Positions 8,464 to 14,560 of a stretch of DNA of 20,213 nt are shown in pieces. Position numbers and translations under genes: made by a program. The notes under the pieces were generated by a model that ran no database searches, was not told the DNA's origin, and saw only the letters and a list, made by a program, of their open reading frames with translations. The stretch spans positions 1-20,213 of the IMG/VR virus record IMGVR_UViG_3300046028_002372; one strand, 5' to 3'. The DNA is from a virus. How positions within the stretch are numbered: position 1 is the first letter of the stretch; each line of letters begins with the position of its first letter.

Positions 8464-8470
8464 CTAAATA
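8464..8470 (+). promoter_or_regulatory. Possible late-like promoter box (CTAAATA)
   Basis: CTAAATA lies directly after the previous stop in a 43-nt gap and predicts a start near 8477, ahead of a Shine-Dalgarno AAAAAGGA and the ATG at 8506. Same heptamer as at 7135. Motif and position only. Confidence 0.45.
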
Positions 8471-8505
8471 AATTCGTTGAGATAATAATTATAAAAAGGA
8501 TCAAC

Positions 8506-8787
8506 ATGATGACAGATAAACACCTATTCAGTGCTTTAGGCATTCTGTTGCTCGTTCCAATTGCCTTTGCATTTTATAGCAAGGATTCTTTTAGATATCC
8601 TTGTCAAGATCCAGGAAATTGGGAAAAGCCGATTTGCCAAAAACCACTATGCGATGTAACCAGAACATGCATAGAACATGTATTTAAGGGACAGCGAGAT
8701 CCAAGACTTGGACCACCTCCAGAAGCCCAGAACATATTAGCACAGCAACAACTACAACAATCTACACCAGTGAAGGAATGCAAATAA
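8506..8787 (+). CDS. Cysteine-containing exported or anchored protein
   Basis: 93 aa, unrecognised. A hydrophobic segment (about 8-23) acts as signal anchor or signal peptide. The outer part has cysteines C33, C44, C49, C55 and C92, suggesting disulfides, then a glutamine-rich tail. AAGGA (8496-8500) precedes two adjacent ATGs (8506, 8509); either could be used. The stop overlaps the next gene's ATG (TAATG). Similar small proteins exist in aquatic T4-like phages without known function. Confidence 0.68.
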   Translation: MMTDKHLFSALGILLLVPIAFAFYSKDSFRYPCQDPGNWEKPICQKPLCDVTRTCIEHVFKGQRDPRLGPPPEAQNILAQQQLQQSTPVKECK

Positions 8788-9248
8788 TGGATAATTTTAT
8801 GTATACAGAAGAGCAGTTAATGGCTCGTCTAAAGTTTTTTATTGGTGTATGTTTATCATTCACCTTAGTTGGAATCGTATTCGTAGTGTTGTACTCACTA
8901 ATTTTTGTGACACAACCACTCAATGCTATTTCTCCGATCGATCAGAAATTCTTTGAATTAATTGTACCTATTGCTACATTCTTGACTGGTACTCTATCAG
9001 GTATCATGTTGGCAGGTAGTGATAAAGATGCACAGAAAGCTGCACTACAAGCAGCAAATTCAGGATGGAATAAACCGCCAGCACCTACACCATCAACACC
9101 TAGTCCATCTTCAGTAGGTGGAATGCCAAAACCAGCAATGGGTATGGGTATGGGTATGGCTCCAGCAGTATCACCACTAGCAAATGCAACTACAATGCCA
9201 GTGTATGAGTCTGGTGATCCAACTTTCAGAAATAGTAGAAACGACTAA
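8787..9248 (+). CDS. Two-TM membrane protein with proline/methionine-rich tail
   Basis: 153 aa from the ATG at 8787. An ATG at 8778 is in frame, but the Shine-Dalgarno GAAGGA (8772-8777) touches it, whereas its spacing to 8787 is ideal. Two hydrophobic segments lie at about 15-40 and 56-75. A low-complexity C-terminal tail follows, first proline/serine-rich (PPAPTPSTPSPSS) and then a GMGMGM run. The function is unknown. Together with the next gene it is a candidate for a holin-like or envelope function. Confidence 0.7.
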   Translation: MDNFMYTEEQLMARLKFFIGVCLSFTLVGIVFVVLYSLIFVTQPLNAISPIDQKFFELIVPIATFLTGTLSGIMLAGSDKDAQKAALQAANSGWNKPPAPTPSTPSPSSVGGMPKPAMGMGMGMAPAVSPLANATTMPVYESGDPTFRNSRND

Positions 9249-9251
9249 TCT

Positions 9252-9467
9252 ATGAACTGGTTAAGAAGCATGGTGTCTGATGGTATAAATGGAACTGTCA
9301 GCAGTAAACGAGTCATAACAATATTGGCATTTTTATTGTGTGGCTATGCGTTCGTTGCTGACATTAATGGTTACAAAGTTAGTCCAGCATTATTTGAATC
9401 TATGATTTATCTTGTGATCGCTGGACTAGGTTTCACGGCATCTGAAAAGTTCGCTAAAAAGGAATAA
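9252..9467 (+). CDS. Small holin-like two-TM protein
   Basis: 71 aa. The N-terminal pattern (NWLRSMVSDG...GTVSSKRV), two hydrophobic segments (about 20-36 and 48-63) and a C-terminal TASEKFAKKE resemble small phage holin-like proteins that begin with a W-rich segment and end with ASEKF. I cannot confirm lysis function and no endolysin is visible nearby. It directly precedes the thermonuclease gene, whose Shine-Dalgarno lies in its last codons. Confidence 0.6.
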   Translation: MNWLRSMVSDGINGTVSSKRVITILAFLLCGYAFVADINGYKVSPALFESMIYLVIAGLGFTASEKFAKKE

Positions 9468-9469
9468 TT

Positions 9470-9895
9470 ATGTATCAATATAAATGTAAGATTATTAAAG
9501 TTCTTGATGGCGACACAGTTGACATAGATTTAGACTTAGGTTTTAAAATTATCCTTGCAAATCAAAGAGTGCGTATGGCTGGAGTTGATACTCCAGAATC
9601 AAGAACTACTATTGCAGAAGAAAAGGTTCGTGGTCTACTCTCTAAAAAGAAATTAGCAGAGAAATTACCTATTGGATCATGGCAGATTATTGAAACGCAA
9701 AAACCTGACAGCAACGATGATAAGTTTGGTAGAATACTTGGAGTCTTTGTTCTTGAAGATGGGACTCGTGTCAATGACTGGTTAATCCAAAACAACTACG
9801 CTGTACCATACAAAGGTGAAAACAAAGACTTGACACAGGCAGAACATCAGGTTAATAAGAAGATTTTAATTGAGCGTGGTGAATTGAAAGCGTAA
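9470..9895 (+). CDS. Thermonuclease (staphylococcal nuclease-like)
   Basis: A 141-aa SNase-fold nuclease. The catalytic pattern is complete: DGDT (13-16), R35, D40-T-P-E43 and K85-F-G-R88, matching S. aureus nuclease D21, R35, D40, E43 and R87. No signal peptide is visible, so it probably acts in the cytoplasm, for example on host DNA or RNA or in phage DNA repair; that is inference. AAAAAGGA (9456-9463) precedes the ATG. Its stop overlaps the next ATG (TAATG), tying it to the lipid genes. Confidence 0.9.
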   Translation: MYQYKCKIIKVLDGDTVDIDLDLGFKIILANQRVRMAGVDTPESRTTIAEEKVRGLLSKKKLAEKLPIGSWQIIETQKPDSNDDKFGRILGVFVLEDGTRVNDWLIQNNYAVPYKGENKDLTQAEHQVNKKILIERGELKA

Positions 9896-10674
9896 TGAAA
9901 TATAAAACGATATTCATAAGTGATGTTCACTTAGGTACTCGTGATTGTCAAGCAAACAAATTAAACAACTTTCTAAAACATAACACCTGCGAGACTCTAT
10001 ATCTCGTGGGTGATATAATTGATGCTTGGAAGATCCAACAAAATAAGTGGAAATGGAAACAGACCCACACTAATGTTGTTCGCAGAATACTTGGTCATGC
10101 CAAGCGTGGAACGAAAGTTGTTTATGTTGCAGGTAATCATGATGAATTCTTAAGACCGATGATCCCCTACGGATTTTCTTTCGGTCTGATTGAAATAAAA
10201 AATCAAACAGAACATATCGGTGTAAATGGTAAACGATACCTAGTCACGCATGGTGACCTATTCGATGGTATCACTCGACTGGCACCATGGCTTGCATTTC
10301 TTGGTGATAAACTATACGATCTAGTTCTTGAGTGGAACTCTCGTTTCAATTGGGTTCGTCACAAACTAGGTTTCGGATACTGGTCACTGTCTAAATACTT
10401 AAAACATAGAGTTAAGAAAGCATCTGACTTTATATTTCAGTTCGAAAAGAATCTTGCAGCATACTGTAAGAAACGTGGCTTTGATGGAGTCATTTGTGGG
10501 CATATTCACCATGCTGAAATCAAAGAGATCGATGGTGTGACCTATATGAATGACGGAGACTGGGTTGAATCCTGCACTGCTTTGGTCGAGAATCATGACG
10601 GTACGTGGGAAATTATTACATGGACTAAAGAAAATGACAAAGAAGATATTGATAATAACAGACAACTTACCTGA
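9895..10674 (+). CDS. plcP: Metallophosphoesterase, PlcP-like phospholipase C (often labelled UDP-diacylglucosamine diphosphatase)
   Basis: 259-aa calcineurin-type phosphoesterase. Metal-binding motifs are D10-V-H12, G39-D40, G80-N-H82-D-E, H119-G and G202-H203-I-H205. The signature stretches SDVHLGTRDCQA, LYLVGDIIDAW and NDGDWVESCTALVE match the subgroup that includes rhizobial PlcP, the phospholipase C that removes phosphate headgroups from phospholipids under phosphate starvation to give diacylglycerol. Automated labels for this subgroup are usually LpxH-like, because the superfamily is shared. The next gene is an Agt-like glycosyltransferase, the usual partner of PlcP in bacteria, which favours the lipid-remodelling role. 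Substrate is inference; fold is certain. Confidence 0.85.
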   Translation: MKYKTIFISDVHLGTRDCQANKLNNFLKHNTCETLYLVGDIIDAWKIQQNKWKWKQTHTNVVRRILGHAKRGTKVVYVAGNHDEFLRPMIPYGFSFGLIEIKNQTEHIGVNGKRYLVTHGDLFDGITRLAPWLAFLGDKLYDLVLEWNSRFNWVRHKLGFGYWSLSKYLKHRVKKASDFIFQFEKNLAAYCKKRGFDGVICGHIHHAEIKEIDGVTYMNDGDWVESCTALVENHDGTWEIITWTKENDKEDIDNNRQLT

Positions 10675-11626
10675 TCAAATTAATGGTGTCGTTACCACTT
10701 ACAAAAATATTGAAGCGTGTGCGATTCGGGATGGTTATACTGTTGATTATATTGATCCCAGCAGGTTCCGCCATTTTGATTGCCCTCGCTACAACGAAGT
10801 CAAGATTACCATTCCATGGCAGGTGGGCAAGAAGATTGAGGAGATCAATCCAGATTATATCCATATCGCCACCGAAGGTACTTTGGGTTTGTGGGCTAGA
10901 GCATATCTTTCACAATGTGGTATTAGCCACAACACTGCTTATCATACTAAGTTTCCTGAAGGACTTAAAACCTTATTTGGCATTCCTGAGTGGATAACAT
11001 GGAGATTTGTTCGTTGGTTTCATAAGCATAGTGGTAAGGTTCTAACAACCACTGAGACAATGGTAAAAGATTTAAAGGCGCATGGGTTCGATGGAGAAGT
11101 TATACCTTGGACTCGTGGTGTTGATAGAGAAATTTTTAATCCATCTCACAGAAACGATAACATCAATGGGAAATATTTACTGTGTGTTTCTCGTGTTAGC
11201 AAAGAAAAGAATTTAGAAGAATTTTTTAAGTTAGACTATCCTGGATACTACAAGATTATGGTCGGTGATGGACCAATGCTTGAAACATACAAGAAACAAT
11301 ATCCTGAGGTAATCTTCACTGGATTCAAGACTGGTGTTGACCTAGCAAAATACTACGCAAACGCTGAAGTGTTTGTATTTCCTAGTCAATGGGAAACATT
11401 TGGCATCGTTATGATTGAAGCGATGGCTTGCGGTACTCCAGTTGCAGCATTCCCATGCGATGGACCACTAGATGTGATTGATCAGGCAGAGACTGGATTC
11501 ATGAACGATAATCTTAGAGATGCAATTGATAGTTGTTTACAGTTGGATAGAGATCGAGTCCTAAAGGGTAGCCAGCGATGGAGTTGGGAAAATGCTTGGA
11601 AAATCTTCAAAAATAACCTAACTTAG
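10634..11626 (+). CDS. agt: GT4 glycosyltransferase, Agt-like (diacylglycerol glycosyltransferase candidate)
   Basis: 330-aa GT-B glycosyltransferase. It has the N-terminal NGVV (17-20), an IHIATEG block (76-82), RGVD (161-164), VSRVSKEKN (185-193) and the C-terminal E254...E262 pair (E-x7-E) before GTPVAAF. These match the family 4 enzymes related to the processive or single-step glycolipid synthases encoded beside plcP in Alphaproteobacteria. The product would be a glycolipid from diacylglycerol and a nucleotide sugar (UDP-glucose, galactose or glucuronate). The start at 10634 overlaps plcP by 41 nt; upstream in-frame codons at 10550 would make an implausibly long overlap. A terminator lies just after the stop. 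Confidence 0.85.
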   Translation: MTKKILIITDNLPDQINGVVTTYKNIEACAIRDGYTVDYIDPSRFRHFDCPRYNEVKITIPWQVGKKIEEINPDYIHIATEGTLGLWARAYLSQCGISHNTAYHTKFPEGLKTLFGIPEWITWRFVRWFHKHSGKVLTTTETMVKDLKAHGFDGEVIPWTRGVDREIFNPSHRNDNINGKYLLCVSRVSKEKNLEEFFKLDYPGYYKIMVGDGPMLETYKKQYPEVIFTGFKTGVDLAKYYANAEVFVFPSQWETFGIVMIEAMACGTPVAAFPCDGPLDVIDQAETGFMNDNLRDAIDSCLQLDRDRVLKGSQRWSWENAWKIFKNNLT

Positions 11627-11627
11627 G

Positions 11628-11652
11628 ATAACCCCACGATCTGTAGGGTTAT
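11628..11652 (+). other. Hairpin after the glycosyltransferase stop
   Basis: ATAACCC (11628-11634) pairs with GGGTTAT (11646-11652) around an 11-nt loop. Its 3' arm can instead form AGGGT-TATT-ACCCT (11645-11658), so the two hairpins exclude each other. The GTAGGGTTATT piece recurs at the two other hairpin-promoter cassettes (14471 and 18261). Confidence 0.6.
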
Positions 11653-11661
11653 TACCCTCCT

Positions 11662-11688
11662 AAACCCCTGTAGATACAGGGGTTTTTT
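11662..11688 (+). terminator. Rho-independent terminator after agt
   Basis: An AAACCCCTGT / ACAGGGGTTT stem (11662-11671 with 11676-11685) with a 4-nt loop and a run of six T (11683-11688). It separates the plcP-agt operon from the next promoter. Confidence 0.93.
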
Positions 11689-11703
11689 ATTTGCAGAAAG
11701 TGC

Positions 11704-11732
11704 TTGTCTTTAATTGCATGTTGCTGTATAAT
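11704..11732 (+). promoter_or_regulatory. sigma70-like early promoter of the small-gene operon
   Basis: TTGTCT (11704-11709), a 17-nt spacer and TATAAT (11727-11732). It shares AGTGCTTG and TAATTGCAT with the promoter at 14503. An ATG begins at 11739, exactly at the predicted transcription start. Confidence 0.85.
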
Positions 11733-11738
11733 AGTTGT

Positions 11739-11765
11739 ATGAAAATTGAAAAGGAAGTGAAATGA
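11739..11765 (+). CDS. Possible 8-codon leader peptide
   Basis: ATG followed by seven codons and TGA encodes MKIEKEVK. The ATG is at the predicted +1 of the promoter at 11704, and the TGA overlaps the next gene's ATG (11762) as ATGA. The stretch also contains that gene's Shine-Dalgarno AAGGAAG. It could be a leaderless coupling peptide or a coincidence. Confidence 0.3.
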   Translation: MKIEKEVK

Positions 11766-12019
11766 AACAATTAAATGCCTACATCGCTAAGAAAAACGAA
11801 TGGAATGCTATCTTCAAAAGCACTCAATATTGTTTAGACACCCATGCTGATCGTCAGCGTTTGGCATCGTGCATTGACTCTGATTTGAGTCCTGAGAATT
11901 TGACATGTGATGGTGAACTTCCACGAAGTGTGGTGAATGCAAAATACAAAGAGTTAGTCTATGCTGCAAGTCAACTCAAGAAGTTGGATCCAGCAGTAAA
12001 ATTTTATGAATTTGAATAA
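11762..12019 (+). CDS. Small hypothetical protein (85 aa)
   Basis: No recognised domain. Hydrophilic and probably helical at both ends, with three cysteines. AAGGAAG (11751-11757) gives a strong Shine-Dalgarno, and the promoter just upstream makes it the first full gene of an operon of tiny proteins typical of early T4-type regions. Confidence 0.75.
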   Translation: MKQLNAYIAKKNEWNAIFKSTQYCLDTHADRQRLASCIDSDLSPENLTCDGELPRSVVNAKYKELVYAASQLKKLDPAVKFYEFE

Positions 12020-12028
12020 GGATTGATT

Positions 12029-12244
12029 ATGAAATATCGTGTGATTGTGAATGGTGTATCTTTTTATACGACTGGTGCAGCTATCAAGCGTGGTGTCGGT
12101 GATTTTGTTGGTGTCAATACAGTGGTTCGTCAGTTGTTTGGAGATATGCATAATGCAGTTGGGATCGGTTCAACGATGCATGTTTATGATCATAAGATGA
12201 ATCGTGTTTCTTATGATGTTCAAATTTCAAAGGTGGTAGTATGA
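12029..12244 (+). CDS. Small hypothetical protein (71 aa)
   Basis: No recognised domain; alternating polar and hydrophobic residues suggest beta strands (YRVIVNGVSFYT, DVQISKVVV). AAGGA (12018-12022) is 6 nt from the ATG. The end overlaps the next ATG (ATGA). Confidence 0.72.
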   Translation: MKYRVIVNGVSFYTTGAAIKRGVGDFVGVNTVVRQLFGDMHNAVGIGSTMHVYDHKMNRVSYDVQISKVVV

Positions 12245-12462
12245 GTAGAATGGCTGACTTAGATTTGGAAATCCATAACATGTTGGATGAGGGGTTGCTC
12301 CCTGCACGTATCGCAACTTTGCTGGATATCCCATTGCAAATGGTTTATGATGCAATCGAACCTGATTCATATGATGAATCTATGGATGGTGACCATGACT
12401 CCGCAATGGCGTCTGCTGGTTTCGGTACTGACGAAGATTATGGTTACTATGGAGATGAGTAA
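12241..12462 (+). CDS. Small HTH-like acidic protein (73 aa)
   Basis: Residues about 20-40 (LPARIATLLDIPLQMVYDAI) look like a small helix-turn-helix of the kind used to recognise DNA; the C-terminal half is very acidic with DDYGYYGDE-like composition. Start overlaps the preceding stop (ATGA). It could be a DNA-binding or DNA-mimic-type regulator; neither is proven. Confidence 0.68.
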   Translation: MSRMADLDLEIHNMLDEGLLPARIATLLDIPLQMVYDAIEPDSYDESMDGDHDSAMASAGFGTDEDYGYYGDE

Positions 12463-12463
12463 A

Positions 12464-12718
12464 ATGAATTTCATTATTGAAGAAAAGAATACAGTTGAGT
12501 ACAAAGGCGAGATATTTGATCGTACTCATGGCAGTCCTTTTGATCGTGGTGCAGCTGATAGTTACTATCATCGTCCACGTGAGCCACACTGGTATCCTGA
12601 TGGAACATACGAGTGTGATCGTGTAGAAGCAGCAGACATGCATGGTATTCAGTTGCGTGCATACGCTATGGGTTATGAATTCAATGAACGATTTGGTGAT
12701 AAGAAAGATTGGGATTAA
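12464..12718 (+). CDS. Small hypothetical protein (84 aa)
   Basis: No recognised domain; rich in D, E, H, R and aromatic residues. The ATG at 12464 has GGAG (12451-12454) at a spacing of 9; an in-frame ATG at 12455 directly after the GGAG would be too close. An earlier open reading frame extends over the preceding gene but has no suitable start. Confidence 0.68.
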   Translation: MNFIIEEKNTVEYKGEIFDRTHGSPFDRGAADSYYHRPREPHWYPDGTYECDRVEAADMHGIQLRAYAMGYEFNERFGDKKDWD

Positions 12719-12720
12719 TT

Positions 12721-12870
12721 ATGAATGATGAATTGAAAGCACTGGTATTGAAGGCTGGCGCACCAAAAGAAGTGATGAATGAATTTTGGTTTAATATTTT
12801 CTGCCAGCAATTTGCAAATGTGTTGTTAACTGAAGCAGAGAAAGAAGTTTTTGGAGAAACATGTGAATAA
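12721..12870 (+). CDS. Small hypothetical protein (49 aa)
   Basis: A 49-codon reading frame starting 2 nt after the previous stop. It is helical and mildly acidic with an aromatic stretch (NEFWFNIFCQQF). Tight packing between two genes and overlap with the GTG of the mazG-like gene support it. Confidence 0.6.
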   Translation: MNDELKALVLKAGAPKEVMNEFWFNIFCQQFANVLLTEAEKEVFGETCE

Positions 12871-13162
12871 ATTTGCAGTGAACAGAATGAAGACAGCACG
12901 ACAGGAAGAAATCATGCTTATATGTCAAGAAGAATGCGCTGAAGTTGCGCAAGCAATAAGTAAGGTGTTCCGATTTGGAATTGATGGTGAACATCTCGGT
13001 GTAACGAATCGTGAACGACTCGAAGAAGAAATTGGTGATTTACTTTGTATGATCGAGATGTTGACTGAAGAAGAAATCATCGATGCTGGCGCAGTTGCAA
13101 ATGCTGCACAAGCCAAAAGAGCAAAGTTAGCCAAGTGGTCTAACATTAAGGAAATGGTATGA
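12863..13162 (+). CDS. mazG: MazG-like nucleotide pyrophosphohydrolase
   Basis: 99 aa, starting at a GTG preceded by GGAG (12853-12856) at 6 nt. The all-alpha NTP pyrophosphohydrolase signature is present: E23-E24-x-x-E27 and E56-x-x-D59 (EExxE...ExxD). Phage MazG proteins hydrolyse (d)NTPs, and a role in modulating ppGpp has been proposed, with mixed evidence. In this position it would act with the nucleotide enzymes of the window. The next ATG overlaps its stop (ATGA). Confidence 0.85.
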   Translation: MNKFAVNRMKTARQEEIMLICQEECAEVAQAISKVFRFGIDGEHLGVTNRERLEEEIGDLLCMIEMLTEEEIIDAGAVANAAQAKRAKLAKWSNIKEMV

Positions 13163-13380
13163 TTCAAATAGAAAACCTAACCGAGTATCAGGTGGAGATG
13201 CTAGAGCACATGTGGTCTCTGGACTCAGTGGAAGAATACGAGGAATGGTATGCTCTATTAGATGAGGAAGACCAGCAACTTGCAGATAGTTTGCAACAAA
13301 TGATTATTCTTGCAGAAATGGATGATCTAATGGATGGCTGCAAAGATGCAAAGGAAGTATTAAAGAAATTTGCCCTGTAA
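13159..13380 (+). CDS. Small acidic conserved-looking protein (73 aa)
   Basis: Highly acidic and tyrosine/tryptophan-containing (LTEYQVEMLEHMWSLDSVEE). Similar small proteins recur in aquatic T4-like phages as I recall, with no function. Start overlaps the mazG-like stop; the 3' end carries the -35 of the next promoter. Confidence 0.72.
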   Translation: MIQIENLTEYQVEMLEHMWSLDSVEEYEEWYALLDEEDQQLADSLQQMIILAEMDDLMDGCKDAKEVLKKFAL

Positions 13381-13398
13381 GGAAAGATCGTGTATAAT
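13370..13398 (+). promoter_or_regulatory. sigma70-like promoter inside the gene end
   Basis: TTGCCC (13370-13375), a 17-nt spacer and TATAAT preceded by TG (13391-13398). The 12-mer TTGCCCTGTAAG fits the extended -35 motif TTGMYYTGYAAK. An ATG lies at the predicted start (13405). Confidence 0.75.
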
Positions 13399-13404
13399 AA
13401 GACA

Positions 13405-13527
13405 ATGAAACCTAGAAATCCAATAGCAAAGGATGTTCGCACTCCCAAGTACCGCATGCGTGTGGTTGAGAGTAAGGTTCAGTACATTCGTCAACCCAAA
13501 CACAGAAAGGCAACAGATGAACTATGA
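13405..13527 (+). CDS. Tiny basic conserved-looking protein (40 aa)
   Basis: 40 aa beginning MKPRNPIAKDVRTPKYRMRV, a composition (RNPxAK...TPKYRxRVV) typical of a short basic protein frequently found in phages. The ATG is at the predicted +1, with no Shine-Dalgarno near; the AAGGA-like purines at 13379-13386 are 18 nt away. The frame ends overlapping the next gene by 11 nt. The repeated composition in other phages, from memory, makes it probably real. Confidence 0.6.
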   Translation: MKPRNPIAKDVRTPKYRMRVVESKVQYIRQPKHRKATDEL

Positions 13528-13759
13528 GTATGAATTGGTTCGTAATGGTCTAACACGAGTAATTATCGTTAAGTCTCATTTATATAATTTAGTGGAGTTT
13601 ACAGTCAAACAAACTTCATATAAAGAAGATGGAAATATTCTAACAGATAATGGTCACACTACATTTTATGATACCAAAGAATTTGTAACATTTTTTGGTC
13701 CAATGATTGAAGATTTGAAAAGGGAAATTGATAATGCAAACAGTGTTCAAAACGGATAA
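13517..13759 (+). CDS. Small hypothetical protein (80 aa)
   Basis: No recognised domain; beta-rich at the N terminus (YEYELVRNGLTRVIIV). AAAGG lies about 7 nt before the ATG at 13517. Overlaps both neighbours by short stretches. Confidence 0.65.
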   Translation: MNYEYELVRNGLTRVIIVKSHLYNLVEFTVKQTSYKEDGNILTDNGHTTFYDTKEFVTFFGPMIEDLKREIDNANSVQNG

Positions 13760-14030
13760 AGAGTTTGACCAATTTAAAACATGGACTCTTGGAGTACTAC
13801 ACGATGAAAACATCAAAGATCTGTGCGTTACTTTTACCAAAAAAGATGGTACACTTAGAGATATGCGATGTACTCTTAGTGAAGGACGAATTCCGACAGA
13901 CAAGCATCCTAAAAGTGAAGGAACGAGTACCAAGGATTCTGGATCCGCAGTACGTGTCTTCGATACAGAAAAACAAGAATGGAGATCCTTCCGCTGGGAC
14001 TCTGTGACGAAAGTGAGTTTTGACCTATGA
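13734..14030 (+). CDS. DUF2693-like small phage protein
   Basis: 98 aa. The pattern VTFTKKDGTLRDMRCTL and RVFDTEKQEWRSFRWDSV matches a small phage family usually called DUF2693, which I recall as WYL/SH3-like barrels of unknown function. ATG 13734 follows an AGGGA element. The end overlaps the next ATG (ATGA). Confidence 0.72.
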   Translation: MQTVFKTDKEFDQFKTWTLGVLHDENIKDLCVTFTKKDGTLRDMRCTLSEGRIPTDKHPKSEGTSTKDSGSAVRVFDTEKQEWRSFRWDSVTKVSFDL

Positions 14031-14218
14031 AAATTTTATTTGTAGCAATAGTAATATTAGTACTGTTAGTTTTATTTCCAATAGCAACTATCTGGTCTTT
14101 GAATACATTATTCCCAGCACTGGCTATTCCATTTACACTTGACACATGGATGGCTACAGTCATTCTTGGTGGTGTAGTTGGTGGAACTAATGGTGTAACA
14201 TTTGGAGGTAAGAAATGA
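14027..14218 (+). CDS. Small two-TM membrane protein (63 aa)
   Basis: Two hydrophobic segments (about 2-26 and 40-57) joined by a short loop. Function unknown. Coupled to both neighbours by ATGA overlaps. Confidence 0.65.
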   Translation: MKILFVAIVILVLLVLFPIATIWSLNTLFPALAIPFTLDTWMATVILGGVVGGTNGVTFGGKK

Positions 14219-14469
14219 ATTATGCATTAACACCTGAACAGAAAAAAGATTTGCAAGGTGCTATTCAAGAGATTAGCAACTCAATGATTCGTACTGAGGC
14301 AGAACGAGATCTCATTCGTGAGATCGTCAAGGAACAATCTGATACATTGCAAATTCCAAAGAAAGTTATTTCCAAGATTGCAAAGACGTATCATAAACAG
14401 AATCTTGCACAGGAAGTTGCAGACCACGAGGACTTCGTGGAACTATACGAGAAAATCACATCTAAGTAA
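14215..14469 (+). CDS. dsbA: DsbA-like dsDNA-binding protein
   Basis: 84 aa; the C-terminal half YHKQN...DFVELYEKITSK aligns by eye with the T4 DsbA ending YHKDN...EVVELYDTVFSK (T4 DsbA is 89 aa). T4 DsbA binds double-stranded DNA near late promoters and can enhance late transcription; in T4 dsbA lies beside rnh. Here rnh is found one gene further downstream, which supports the assignment. ATG 14215 overlaps the preceding stop. A hairpin and promoter follow. Confidence 0.75.
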   Translation: MNYALTPEQKKDLQGAIQEISNSMIRTEAERDLIREIVKEQSDTLQIPKKVISKIAKTYHKQNLAQEVADHEDFVELYEKITSK

Positions 14470-14470
14470 T

Positions 14471-14487
14471 CCCTACAACTTGTAGGG
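14471..14487 (+). other. Hairpin preceding the promoter (possible weak terminator)
   Basis: CCCTACA-ACT-TGTAGGG, a perfect 7-bp stem. It has no T-run, so any termination would be weak. The GTAGGG(T)YATT part recurs at 11646 and 18280. Confidence 0.65.
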
Positions 14488-14502
14488 TCATTAAAATAGT
14501 GC

Positions 14503-14531
14503 TTGACAATAATTGCATATTGTGGTATAAT
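14503..14531 (+). promoter_or_regulatory. Perfect-consensus sigma70 promoter
   Basis: TTGACA (14503-14508), 17-nt spacer and TATAAT (14526-14531) are an exact consensus, the strongest promoter in the window. It drives the 371-aa gene, rnh and downstream genes. The AGTGCTTGAC upstream shoulder is shared with 11698 and 18295. Confidence 0.95.
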
Positions 14532-14545
14532 AGATATTATATTAT

Positions 14546-14560
14546 GGAGGTTACAAACCT
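14546..14560 (+). promoter_or_regulatory. Shine-Dalgarno in a small hairpin before the ATG
   Basis: GGAGG (14546-14550) is the Shine-Dalgarno. Its AGG and following TT (14548-14552) can pair with AACCT (14556-14560) around ACA, ending at the base just before the ATG at 14561. The 5-bp hairpin would partly hide the ribosome site. Confidence 0.5.

Noticed and set aside
9139-9159. GGTATG repeats as a regulatory microsatellite
   Set aside because: They encode the GMGMGM tail of the membrane protein; no sign of slippage or frame change.
10389-10395. CTAAATA inside the PlcP-like gene as a late promoter
   Set aside because: It is inside a coding region in frame with the protein and no gene begins close downstream.
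9895-10674. Straight LpxH (UDP-2,3-diacylglucosamine diphosphatase) annotation
   Set aside because: The signature stretches and the Agt-like neighbour fit PlcP better; LpxH remains possible and is stated as the test.
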